Below, piece after piece: positions 34,136 through 44,244 of a DNA stretch of 64,000 nucleotides. The translations under genes and the position numbers were made by a program. Within the stretch, counting starts at the first letter, position 1, and every line of letters begins with the position of its first letter. The DNA comes from Aulostomus chinensis (lineage: Eukaryota > Chordata > Actinopteri > Syngnathiformes > Aulostomidae). Below the pieces are notes generated by a model. That model worked only from the letters and a program-made list of their open reading frames with translations, had not been told where the DNA came from and ran no database searches. The stretch spans positions 36,740,574-36,804,573 of the forward strand of contig JBBMOA010000001.1 in assembly GCA_037954235.1 (NCBI GenBank). The letters are read 5' to 3'.

Positions 34136-36332
34136 GGGATGGACTCAACACTGAAATCAGCTGATCTGATCCACATTCTAATGTTTCCTGTCCCTCTTTA
34201 GGAGTCAGTGAGAATAGTAGTGTATATAATAATGTATATCCAACCTTGTAGTATCTTTCCAAAGCTTTTAGTATTTCTTCTTGTTTCTACTTGTAGTTTT
34301 AGTGTCTGGATCTTTTCTTTTGATGTCCTGCTGTCTGCTCTTTGCTTTTGACAACCCAGTCTCATGTCAAAACGTGAAAAGGCTCCGTTTGTCCACAGGT
34401 CAAAACCTATCAGTTCTACGATAAAGGCCAAAAAATTGTGAAATGTGTAGGTTTTTTCCCCCTCTTCTTTTCTATTGGAGCGCTGGTAGGTCATGTGACT
34501 CTTTCATGAGGGTCTCTCAAAACAAAAACATGGCGGCCGCTCCTGTCATTTTCGGAGGAAAGTGCCTTCTTCCAAGATAGTTTTGATTTAATAAAGCATT
34601 CTGATGACATTTCTAGAGAGAAATATGCATTTTGTTTTCATAATCTTCGCTCAGTTCTTGTGTTTAATCTTTGGTTTGTTCATTATTACGATGAATCTTT
34701 CACCTCTCAGAAGAGAGTCGTTACAGTGTCACGTTTCTACTGTTGCTATGTTGGTTGCTAAGGACGCCATTACGGACGAGCGTCATTTCAAGATAGGTTT
34801 GATTTTTAAAAAGCATTTTAAGGACATTTCTGGCGAGAAATATAAATTTTATTTCCATAATATTCGCTGTTCAATAAAAAATAATATGAAATGGATTTTA
34901 GTGCCCCAGGAATTACAAACATCCGCTTCTGGGGAAGTCGGCCCCCCGTTCTTCTGTGAGAAAATCCGGTAGTTGTCGCTCACTCCGAGGAAAAAAAAAC
35001 AAATATTTTTAATACTTCATCTTTTGATTAATAAGACAATCTACAAATTCATTTAATTTCTGGATGTTTATTCTACCTACGAAGACCATTTGTCACCATT
35101 ATAGATCGACCAATCAGCATTAAGAATATAAACAATGACTCAAACTAATGGCGGTCTGCTGACGTCACATCCGTCACAGAGGCTCACTCCTGCACTCAGA
35201 GGTGGCCTTTTAGTTCCATCACTTCACGCTATATTTACAGATTTATGATTGAGGGGAACAAACCACTCTGATGTCTGGGTTCATCAAGGATATCATTAAA
35301 GAAATCCTAACTATCTGGCCAGTTAAATTGATCCTAACTGTTCTTCAGATGTTGTGCTGGTAATGTCATGTAGTTTCTTTTCCAATGTAACTTTGTCGTT
35401 CTGATGTGTGTATTTTTACTGCTCCAACAAAGCTGTTCCTCTTCTGGGTAAATCAATCATTCAGGCAATCAATAACTGAGTGTCTCTGATGCTGTACTGT
35501 AGTATTGCAGTACAACAACACTCTGATCCTTCCTTTTCAAATGTTTTTATTGTGTTTCTCTCATCAGGTGTTCAAAATGATGACAATAAAAATCAATAAT
35601 TGATATTCAGCTTTGTTTCAACAATAATAATTGATCAGAAATGAGGCCTGATGGCTGCAATAGCAGCTTTGTGCTGTTCAGTGACTCCTGCTATAAAAAG
35701 GAGGCAAGGCGGTCTTAAAGATGTGAAAATGTTCCAAAGATCCTTCTTCATGTTGGTCCTGAACAAGATTGGTGACAGGCCTTTTTTCAAAGGAGCTCCA
35801 AAAGGCTCACTTAACCCTTTGAGGCCTGGCTGAGACACGAGGCCTGTTGACCTTTGACCCTGTTGCTCTTTTGCTCTCATTGGCCTCTCCAGTGGATACA
35901 GACCTGAAACTTTATGAAATCCTAATCTGGTGGAATAATTCTAGAACCCCCTCCCAAACAGGAAGTAGCTTCAGGAAGGAGGTGGGGCTTCAAAGTTTTA
36001 AATATTGGTTTCTGGCAGAGGTGTGAACTCCTCCCAGAAAGCTCATCTCATTTGGAGCAACTTTGACCAGTTATGATGCTTCATTTAAAGACTTTACTGG
36101 ACTTTGCCACACCCTTTATGGACAGCAGAAAGGACTTAGGGGGGTCAAACCAGCACAGATGTGATCCTTATGGAGGACAGAACAACACACTAAAATTTCA
36201 ACTTCCTAGGTTCAAAGAGAAAAAACTATCCCCTTGTGAAACTGGGCAAAATCAGGGTCTGGGACTTCTGCACTCCGAGAGCCTTTTGGAGCAGAATTGA
36301 GGATCAAATCTGGGTTCTGGTGTTTGTACTTG
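34136..36332. other. Low-copy sequence; internal 81-bp repeat, no recognised gene
   Basis: At 34574 and 34789 the same roughly 80-bp motif occurs twice, 215 bp apart (AAGATAGTTTTGATTTAATA and AAGATAGGTTTGATTTTTAA, both leading to AGAAATAT and a CATAAT-TTCGCT end). An open frame of 122 codons spans it, but it consists of the two diverged repeat copies and matches no family I know. The rest (35060-36332) shows no gene. Confidence 0.5.
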
Positions 36333-36758
36333 GGCTACATCCACCAAACTTTACACACTTAGTGTGATGCCCCAGAGTAGCATGTGCTGGGAATTTCAGC
36401 CATCTAGGTGCTAAGGGGCCCAAGCACGGTCCCGGGGCATCCACTAACCCTAAGGGGCTCCTCAAAGTCTGGCCCCTCTTCCCTGGTTTCATTTGAGCTG
36501 AAGCCACCAAAAGTCACACCAATGGTGGATGTCAGTGAGAGGACTGATTCTGACATTTTCAGCCATCCAGAAGTTACAGAGCTGAAACACAAGACCCCAA
36601 AGCCCCTTCCATGTTTGTTGCCAGAGATATCGTAGTCATGACTGTGCACCTCCTTTATGAAGAAAAACAAAACAACTACTGCTTTGGGGCTTGTGTTCAG
36701 GGGTATTATATTATATTATTATATTATATTATGTGTGTAAAGTTTGGTGGATGTAGCC
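36333..36758. repeat. Perfect 26-bp inverted repeat bounding 374 bp
   Basis: The arms are 36333-36358 (starts GGCTACATCC, ends TTTACACAC) and 36733-36758 (its exact reverse complement). Between them is low-copy sequence ending in a TTATATTA-rich microsatellite just before the right arm. The structure could be a non-autonomous DNA transposon, but I see no clear target duplication. Confidence 0.7.
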
Positions 36759-37009
36759 GGATGGGCCGGTGTGAGCAGGCATTTCAAAATATATATTTCT
36801 GGTAAAAACGCAGAAACAGCGGTTAGTTTGTTTTTGTGTTCAAATGAGAAACAGACCCATCCAGTTGTAGTGCCACCACTCAGCGGCCACCTTGCAGTCA
36901 GAAGCCATGAAGAATGTTGCCCAGTAAGAGGAAGGAGAAAGGAGGAGCCGAAAAAGAGAGACTCCCGAGAAGAAAAGCAGCCGAATTTCCAAAACTCGAC
37001 GCGTTCTTC

Positions 37010-37899
37010 CAGGGCTGGACTGGGAAGAAGAGACGTCAGGTGTTGGAACGTGTAGTGGAAGAAGAAGGTCTCTGAGTAGTGAAAGAGTATCACTCTTTTA
37101 ACATGGTTACTGTCTTCCATGTAGAATACTGCACTTTATTTTAATTTTTGAAACTTCAAAATGTGCGCATACATCCTCTGGTATGGCGTGTGCTTACACA
37201 TATCGTGTAAATAACCATGGAGGGCTGCCAGGGATGAGAAATGCCAGGGCCATTTTTTGGTCCCAGTCCAGCCCTGCTTCTTAACCTGCTCACGGTGTCC
37301 TGTCAGCTGTCTTCCCTCAAGGAGGTGGCCAGTCTTGCTCTGGAGCAGTTTCAAAAATAGGCCTCAGCACACTGCCTCTGTGCCATGCCTCTCTCATGCT
37401 CCTCTACTCTTTGGAGCACATGTCTCCAGTCTGTCAGGCCTCTAATGAAGACACTTGGATCACTGGGCTTGCTAAAAGCAGGGCAAACAAAACAAAACAA
37501 AGCATGACGTTGACCACAATAAGTCAGCCATTTCCACGTCGTGTCGTCCGTTCTAACGAAGAGCCTCTGGACGACAGGGTTCATGGAATCTTGTTGAGGA
37601 TGAAACTTTAAAAAATCAGTCCTCTGTTTGGAAGAAGGGCGACTAAAATAGTCTCCAACTGTCTGATCTGACTCCTCCACTTCCATTGCAACAGCATGGC
37701 TTGACTAAGAGAAAGAGAGAGAGCTGAGAGATTTCATTGGACGAGCCCAATGTCCTTCAAGAAAATCAACCAATGGGCCGCGTTTCGCGTCTCCGATACC
37801 GTTACGGTCGATTAAAAACTATACACTTTTGAAAAAAAATTATGACAGTTATGGGCCGGCCCAAAGATGTGCATCGGCCAGGTGGCCAGTCCAGCCCTG
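37010..37899 (-). mobile_element. Decayed hAT DNA transposon
   Basis: The ends are inverted copies of CAGGGCTGGACTGG: plus strand at 37010 and minus strand from 37899. The CAGGG start is typical of hAT elements. A third copy in minus orientation begins at 37276. So the segment 37010-37276 by itself also has matching inverted ends and may be an internally deleted derivative inserted in or fused to the larger element. Flanking octamers CGTTCTTC and GGTTCACC share 5 of 8 positions, a weak target duplication. A transposase fragment lies inside. Confidence 0.65.
37282..37686 (-). pseudogene. hAT transposase N-terminal fragment with TTF-type zinc finger
   Basis: The minus-strand frame of 111 codons starts at 37686. 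Residues 53-68 read WLTYCGQRHALFCFVC, followed by GLTDWRHV near 83-90 and HERG near 97-100 with C106. This is the TTF-type zinc finger found at the start of ZMYM1-like hAT transposases (Cys65/Cys68 and His97 visible; the second His is replaced). The frame stops at 37351. Shifted by one frame, LTGHREQVKK continues the usual next segment before the sequence is cut at the internal terminal repeat at 37276. The catalytic domain is absent, so it cannot transpose. Confidence 0.65.
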
Positions 37900-38087
37900 G
37901 GTTCACCCTTGATGGGTCACCAGTCCATCCCAGGACCAACACACACAGACAGACAACCATTCACACTCACAGTCGTTTAGAGTGTCCAGGTAACCACTAC
38001 CCTCTTGATGTCTTTGGACTGTGGGAGGAAGCTGGAGTACCAGAGAGAACCCACACAGAGACAGGGAGAACCTGCAGGAGGGGTGGA
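37900..38087 (-). repeat. tRNA-derived SINE body fragment
   Basis: On the minus strand it carries CTTCCTCCCACAGTCCAAAG and TGGACTGGTGACCCATCAAG, the SINE body without a clear tRNA head. It abuts the hAT end directly. Confidence 0.65.
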
Positions 38088-38216
38088 GGTCGATGAGTCC
38101 TGGAGACGTTCAATAATGTCCACAACTTTGGCACCAGGAAGACAGCAGGTGATGGCACCTGGGAGTTCAACAGACCTGATGATTGAACCACCAACCACAA
38201 GGATTTCAGCCTCCAT
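38088..38216 (-). pseudogene. SGNH-esterase-like fragment, probably LINE ORF1
   Basis: Minus-strand frame from 38216 reads EILVVGGSIIRSVELPGAI and CLPGAKVVDIIERL. This resembles the first block of SGNH hydrolase domains (G-D-S, here GGS) found in ORF1-type proteins of some fish LINEs and in related gene families. The catalytic Asp-Ser context is changed and the rest of the domain is missing. Family assignment is tentative. Confidence 0.4.
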
Positions 38217-39031
38217 TGTAAACAGAGAGTTTAGATGAGAGAGAACCTGCTGTCAGCCTCACCAGTCAGGGCAGTGGCAGAGGCAGCAGAGTTGAATGAA
38301 GCAGGATCACCTGGCAGGTCTCAGCTGGAGGTGATGACATCACTGGCCTCAGTCCTCACCAGTGCTCTGCCTAGCAACAGGGACGATGGGGAGAAACCAG
38401 TAGAAGCGCTCTGAGAGTTGGAGACAGCAGGAGAGAGACCACGACAGTGTCACCCATGGGAAACTGTTGGATCCACTCAGGACCGGCTGGACAGACACAG
38501 ATCAAAGACAGAATTGATGATGATGTCATCAGGAGGCTTTGGTAGTGTTTTTATTTGTACCTAGAATTCTGTCTTTGATCTCAGGAGGACATGAAAGAAA
38601 CCCAATTGAGGAAAGTAGAGGAGAACATTCAGCTTCATTAGAAACACTTGAACTGTTGAACAGTAGAATTTGTTTGAAACAGTTTACAACACTGAGTGAC
38701 AGGATTGAAGAGGGAAGAGTTTTGTATTTTCAGTTTAATTCTAACTTAAAACTGGGCATGAACATTTTTAGTCGTTCATATTCTAACATACAGAGGAAGT
38801 CATGACATTCCCTTTTTTTAACCTTTCCTGTTCAGGAAATGGAAATGGAAATTTAGCTGCTATGTTGAATCAGAAAAACCTTTTGAAGTCTACTTTTGCT
38901 TCAGTCAGAAAGTAGACTGTTGTTAACTCTCACAATGGTTGGTGATTGTGGAGGAAGACAAAATCCTTATGAACCTCTTTTTAACAGACACACATTTCTA
39001 AAGACACTGGTTCATTTTATTTTTCTTCTTT

Positions 39032-39096
39032 TAGCAGAGGATGGTTTCGATCCATCGACCTCTGGGCCCAGCACGCTTCCTCTGCACCACTCTGCT
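39032..39096 (-). pseudogene. Initiator tRNA-Met pseudogene lacking its anticodon
   Basis: The minus strand matches vertebrate initiator tRNA-Met from AGCAGAGTGG through GGAAGCGTGCTGGGCCC and AGAGGTCGATGGATCG to the CTCTGCTA end. Seven bases of the anticodon loop, including CAT, are missing, giving 65 nt in place of 72. The intact gene has CCCA on both sides of the lost part, so the deletion fits slippage between the two CCCA copies. It cannot act as a tRNA. Confidence 0.88.
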
Positions 39097-39389
39097 CTAC
39101 CATTGATGGTGCCAGGAGGCCTAAAAACACAAAACACCAATTCAATCCAGGACCTTGGAGCCTGAACTGAAACTCCATCACACCGTGGCTCTGCTGGGGC
39201 TCCCACAGGTGAGTGAGGCTGAGCTCCAGTCTGCTCTGAGGAGGCAGCAGACATCTGCACCACTCAGAGGTTTGGTTGGTGTCTTTGACAAAATCCCAAC
39301 AAACTAAAATCCTGTTGAAGCAGGAAGTTCTAGTTGAACTCTCATCCACGTCACATGACCAAGAAAACCTCCTCTTTCATTCAGACCAG
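39097..39389. other. Spacer before duplicated block
   Basis: No gene seen. This sequence precedes the duplicate block; its counterpart, if any, lies left of the window. Confidence 0.5.
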
Positions 39390-39692
39390 AACAGACAAAC
39401 ATAGAAACATTGTTTCAGCTTCTGATCAAACAATAACATGTTCTTGTTTGTTTGCCATGTTCTATTAATCAGACTGATGATCTCTGGATGTTCTAGGAGG
39501 CGTGTCTGTTTCTGATGAAGCCTGTTTGTTCTGGGGGGGTTAAGATGGTGGGGCTGTTTCAGCTCTAGTGCTGAAGGCTTTCACCATGACAGTCAGACTC
39601 TCCTCTGTCCTTCATGGTCCCTCAAATGTGCAGTGTGGACCTCACACACTGAATTTAGCCTGAAAACTCTTCATGAAAAGCAGTGCCTCAGA

Positions 39693-39765
39693 GTCTCTGT
39701 GGCGCAATCGGTCAGCGCGCTCGGCTGTTAACCGAGAGGCTGGTGGTTGGAGCCCCCCAGGGACG
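39693..39765 (+). pseudogene. tRNA-Asn(GTT), damaged copy
   Basis: Matches the Asn gene at 305 through the anticodon arm (GTT). The T loop reads TTGGAGC, so the invariant C56 is G, and one A is missing from the 3' side of the T stem, giving 73 nt. Loss of C56 removes the pairing with G19 and the T stem is shortened, so this copy is probably non-functional. Confidence 0.8.
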
Positions 39766-40870
39766 ATGAACAGGCTCTACTGGTGCTTAGGAGTCACATT
39801 ACACACCTGTGACGGATCTCTTGATGAGACGCTTCAGTGTTAAATTTAGTCGTCGTGTGTCATGCAGTGTTGAGGAGGCCTGCTGGCTGTGGGTAAAGTG
39901 GGGGCTCAGAGTTTGTGGAGTCGGCTCTGGAGTGAGGGGGTCACTGTTTGGTTCTCAGATGCTCCAGCTCAGGTTAGCGAGGTGGTGGAGAAACCAGTGA
40001 GAGCTCTGCCAGCTGGAGCCTCTTGGGTCCTGGGAGGCTTCACTCCTGGAGGTGGAAATGATGAGGAGTTTTAAAATCTGCTCCTCTTTCACGCTGACTT
40101 GTTTTCTTGGGTTCCCTCTTTCATTCATGTGTGATTTTAGTCTCAGCTCTCTAAACCTGAACGGAGCCAGAACCCATTTTAAAAGAGCTGCTCTTTTAAA
40201 CTCCTGGAGATCAAGAGGATCCCTGCCATGTTTGTCCAGGAGACTCACAGCACAACAGTCAGTGAATGGGGATGCAGGCAGGCTTTTAATGGGGGTCATT
40301 TGAAGTCCCAAGTCCAGTTGGAGCAGAGGGTGGAGTTTGATTCTCCAGGAGTTTTTGTTGTTGTTTTTTTCACCAGTTTCTTTTGGTTTGGAGGAAATCA
40401 TTCCAGGTGTTTGAAAGAAGGTGAGAGCAACTTTGGAAAATGTTCAACTGGTGTTTTTAAATGTCTTTGCACCAACAAATGGTGGACAGGACAGCTTTTG
40501 AGACATTTTAATGCCACCGTTCAACAGTGAATCTGCTGGTTTCCTGTTTTTAGGAGCTGATGGGAGCTGCACAGAGAAGCTCTTTGAGACAGGAACCATT
40601 CAGAGCTCCACCCTGCTTCTTCCAGCAGGATCCACAGATCCACCAACACACCAGCTGTTTGATGTGTGGAGGCTTTTGACCAGGATTCCTAGACAGCACA
40701 GCTGGACTCACGCAACAGCTAACTTGTTAGCACCGACTAGACAGGAGCGCTTCTATGGTTTTACTCAGTGGTTCAATATTTTTAAGAGATGTCCCATTCA
40801 GCCTGTGGGTTTGAGTGATCACTCTTCAGTCTCCTGTTCTGTTTTATTAAAATATTCATTTAAAAGCTCC

Positions 40871-41040
40871 TGAGAGAGAGAGGGGGGGGGGAGAGATAGA
40901 GGGAGGGGGGGAGACAGAGAGAGAGAGAGGGAGAGGGGGGGTAGACGGAGAGAGGGGGGAGACAGAGAGAGAGGGAGAGAGGGGGGGAGACAGGGAGAGA
41001 GGGCGGGAGGGAGGGAGAGAGAGGGGGGAGGGAGAGAGAG
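40871..41040 (+). repeat. GA-rich simple repeat
   Basis: Polypurine tract of about 170 bases with G-runs up to nine, the duplicate of 1451-1697 but shorter. Confidence 0.95.
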
Positions 41041-41757
41041 GATCAAACTGATCTCAAACTTGACTTCAAAATTCTCAGATTATAATCATTTGTACTCCTT
41101 GATAGATTCATCACTACAGTGTCATAGAGGGTCCATTACTATTGCAGTATATTAAAGAATATAAGAACGAGGTTACCATTCATGTAAATATAATATTTCA
41201 TGTATTGCAGTATATTTTCAAAGATATAACACTTTAATTTTTTTAATAAGAGACTTTAATGTGAGACTTTAATGTCTGTCTTTGATCTCTAACTCTGACT
41301 CTGATGTCATTGGTGGTGACTGAACTCTACCCCCTGACAGACTGGGAAGGCTCCTATTGGTGATGTCATCATAAATACATGAAGGTCTTTTTTCAATGGT
41401 ATAACATTAAAGCTCATCTTAGTAAAACAATCAAGTTACCTGAACTAAGTTCTTGAAAAAAAGACTGTCACTGACTTAAATAAATCAAATCTACTTCAAA
41501 GTTCCTTCTGTTGTCATAAGTCAGCCATTTTAAGTGTACTTGTAGTTCCAGAACATTCCAAGAGGAGATGATATGAATCATTTTGTTAGATGAACTCAGT
41601 TCCTCTGCTTTGATGTTGGTGGACCGAGGGGAGTTTGCCTGAACCTGCTTGGACCTGCTGGCTCCTGCTCAGTCCCTCACTCAGCCTCACTCAGCCTCAG
41701 CAGCACCGCTCCACTGAGGCCTGATTCAGGTTCCTAGCAACCAAATAGGAGGAGAGC

Positions 41758-41809
41758 TGAACCTTCTTGCTGGGAGGCCACAGTGCTGACCACTGCACCA
41801 TTGTGTCCC
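41758..41809 (-). repeat. tRNA-derived SINE head fragment, copy 2
   Basis: Duplicate of the fragment at 2404-2455, with the same A-box-like stretch on the minus strand. Confidence 0.7.
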
Positions 41810-41880
41810 CTGAAAATGACACCACCTTGTTGGGATTTTCTGTAACAGCAAGGACACATGAACACAGCAGCTTCTTCACA

Positions 41881-41953
41881 GGGCTGGTGGTGCAATGGAT
41901 GACGTGTCTGACTTCGGATCAGAAGATTCTAGGTTCAACTCCTGGCCAGCTCG
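41881..41953 (+). tRNA. tRNA-Arg(TCG)
   Basis: The duplicate of the Arg gene at 2527, 73 nt. The anticodon loop reads CTTCGGA, so the anticodon is TCG in place of ACG; both read Arg codons. The D arm also differs (GTGCAATGGATGACGTGTC) and its stem relies on G-T pairs. Acceptor and T arms are as in copy 1. The changed anticodon keeps the amino acid, but the weak D stem leaves function uncertain. Confidence 0.8.
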
Positions 41954-42165
41954 CTTTAAACTTTATACTGAGAAGATGAAGTGAGAACCACTGATCAAAG
42001 TCACTGAAGTCCTCCCAGGTTTCCTCCTTGTCTGCTGGAAACATAAACACATGAATGATCCTGCTGCCTCTCATGTTAAGCTGCACTTGACAGTGACAGC
42101 AGGAGAACAAAAATCCCAGTGTGTCATCAACATTTCCTGTCAAATCAATGACAGAAGCTGTTGAA

Positions 42166-42960
42166 TTTCAAAATGAGAAAAAATGAACACCAGAGCACTG
42201 GAGAGGAGTGTAGCGGTTCTTGTACTTCACTTGCGTTGTGTATTTAAGGACGAGGTAGTCTGTTTCACCGTTGGCACACTCGCCGTTTATTTCTCGTCTG
42301 GCATGGAGATTTAACACACAGTCAGTCCAGTTCGCCCGTTCACACACACACATACACGGCCCGGAGGCAGCGAGGTCCGACTGTTCATACAATCCACAAA
42401 TGAACATAAAATAACAATGCGTACCTGGCATGGAGATTTAACACACAGTCAGTCCAGTTCGCCCGTTCACACACACACATACACGGCTGCAGGAAGTAAA
42501 ATGAAAAAAAGTGCAGGTTAGCTAACACGTGTAACTCTAGCCATTTGTAAACAAAAATAAAAGAAAAACACAGTCAGCTTTTTATAAAAAAAAAAGGACA
42601 GGCTCGACTGTACGGGAGCATTATGATTCAAAATATAACTTAAACCACTCCTTCATATTAAAATAAAGTAATTAATATAAAACAAAGACAGAGCTCATAA
42701 GTCATACACCTACCCCGGAGGCAGCGAGGTCCGACTGTTGCTACCCCCCGGGGTGCACGACCCGAAACCACAGGGGGTGCTGCCTTTAATTGCAGTAGGA
42801 AACCCCAGTTCCCGTGTTTTGTGAATGTGTTTTAAATGGCAAGTGGGATCACAACTCTTAACTTCGTTACAGGAGCACAACACTTGTTGCTTCCTTGTCA
42901 TTCTCATGTCTGTCTGTCCATCTGGAGCTGGGGGGAGGAGCTTCACATGTTTTTCTTTTT
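42166..42960. repeat. Region with duplicated 63-bp and 25-bp cassettes
   Basis: A 63-bp stretch (CTGGCATGGAGATTTAACAC to CACATACACGGC) occurs identically at 42298-42360 and 42425-42487. A 25-bp stretch (CCGGAGGCAGCGAGGTCCGA...) occurs at 42361-42385 and 42715-42739. Around them are CpG-rich segments and an A-rich stretch at about 42578-42595. No coding domain is recognised. It may be part of a terminal repeat or untranslated region of an unidentified retroelement. Confidence 0.6.
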
Positions 42961-43169
42961 TAAAAAAGGGAATGACATGACTTCCTCTCTATGTTAGAAT
43001 ATGAACCACTAAAAATGTTCATCTCCAGTTTAAAGTTACAAATTAATTTTAAAGTAGAAAACCTTCCCTCTTCAATCCTGTCACTCAGTGTTGTAAACTG
43101 TTTCAAACAAATTCTACTGTTCAACAGTTCAAGTGTTTCTAATGAAGCTGAATGTTCTCCTCTTCTTTC

Positions 43170-43580
43170 CTCAGTTGTGTTTCTTTCATGTCCTCCTGAC
43201 ATCAAAGACAGAATTCTAGCTACTGTCAAAGCCCTGATGACATCATCAGGAATTCTGACCTGTCCAGGGTGAACCCTGCCTCTTGCCCAATGTCACCTGG
43301 GATCGCCCCCCCCCCCCCCCCCCATGACCCTTAAAGGATAAGAACAGAAAGTGGATGGAGGGATGGACTCAACACTGAAATCAGCTGATCTGATCCACAT
43401 TCTAATGTTTCCTGTCCCTCTTTAGGAGTCAATGAGAATAGTAGTGTATATAATAAGGTATATCCAACCTTGTAGTATCTTTCCAAAGCTTTGAGTATTT
43501 CTTCTTGTTTCTACTTGTAGTTTTAGTGTCTGGATCTTTTCTTTTGATGTCCTGCTGTCTGCTCTTTGCTTTTGGAGCTT
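43170..43580 (+). repeat. Direct partial duplicate of 33835-34340
   Basis: Shares GTTTCTTTCATGTCCTCCTG, the GACATCATCAGGAATTCTGA stretch, the SINE 3' fragment with C-run (43306-43323) and the following CAGCTGATCTGATCCACATT to GTCCTGCTGTCTGCTCTTTG. About 106 bp present at 33932-34036 is missing here. The sequences part at about 43574. Confidence 0.85.
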
Positions 43581-44162
43581 CCTTCAACAACTACCAGGCC
43601 TCCTGGGTACTGTAGGAAACATGGTCAAGTTCTTCTTACTTCTCCAGGAACGTCCTGCTCACATTGGTCTGTCTTCATTTTGACTCCTCCCACTGCCACA
43701 ATGACCAGCCTTTATACTCTTGGTGACTGGGGCCCTGGTTGCTGCAGGCCTCAACACCAGCCTGTGGTTGTGAGCAGGGCAGAACAGAACTGACAGTATC
43801 TCCCATGCAGGACCTGGGTCAGCACCTGGTGCCAGCTGGGGCGCCGCTTTAACCTGGACCCCTGGAAGATCTTCTCCAGGAACTGGCCTTTTTCAGTTGA
43901 AACAGCATGAAACTTCAAGTAAAGAATTAAAATTATTTAATTCACAATGAAGCCTCTGTCAAAAAACAAAGGAACAACTGACTACCTCACCATGACTTCA
44001 CACTGATAACCAGGAGGTAACCTAGTAGTCAGAGCAGCAATGCTCAGGTCTGTGGACTCAGAGGAGGGTTCTTCTTTTGGTCACAGGTTTGAAGACCTCA
44101 GTGGAAGAGAGAGGAGAGGCTGTGAGAGACCTGCCACACCTCTCCAGTGACCTGGGACATGA
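43581..44162. other. Low-copy sequence, no gene seen
   Basis: No domain, RNA gene or known repeat recognised. Confidence 0.5.
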
Positions 44163-44244
44163 TGGCAGTGGTGGGATTTGAACCCACACCTCCTCAGAGA
44201 CTGGAGCTTAAATCCAGCGCCTTAGACCGCTCGGCCACACTACC
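44163..44244 (-). tRNA. tRNA-Leu(TAA)
   Basis: An 82-nt cloverleaf with long variable arm on the minus strand. The acceptor GGTAGTG pairs with CACTGCC, the anticodon stem is CTGGA/TCCAG around TTTAAGC (anticodon TAA), and the T stem GTGGG/CCCAC encloses TTCAAAT. The body is that of the Leu(AAG/TAG) class, so TAA most likely arose from TAG by one change at position 36; both anticodons are leucine. All stems are intact. Confidence 0.88.

Larger units (their letters stand above)
39390..42165 (+). repeat. Low-copy segmental duplication, copy 2
   Basis: Same-orientation duplicate of 1-2812. It has 80 bp more near 40125-40200, a shorter GA tract, and base differences that damage the Asn tRNA and alter the Arg anticodon. 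After 42165 it continues into sequence unrelated to the retroelement found at 2815. Confidence 0.9.
38561..43218. repeat. 260-bp inverted repeat pair (38561-38820 and 42961-43218)
   Basis: The sequence from CTAGAATTCTGTCTTTGATC through GAACATTCAGCTTCATTAG to GACATTCCCTTTTTTTA at 38561-38820 occurs as its reverse complement at 42961-43218 with a few differences. Both strands read open for about 85 codons, but no domain is recognisable. The intervals 38217-38560 and 38821-39031 hold no gene I recognise. Confidence 0.85.
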
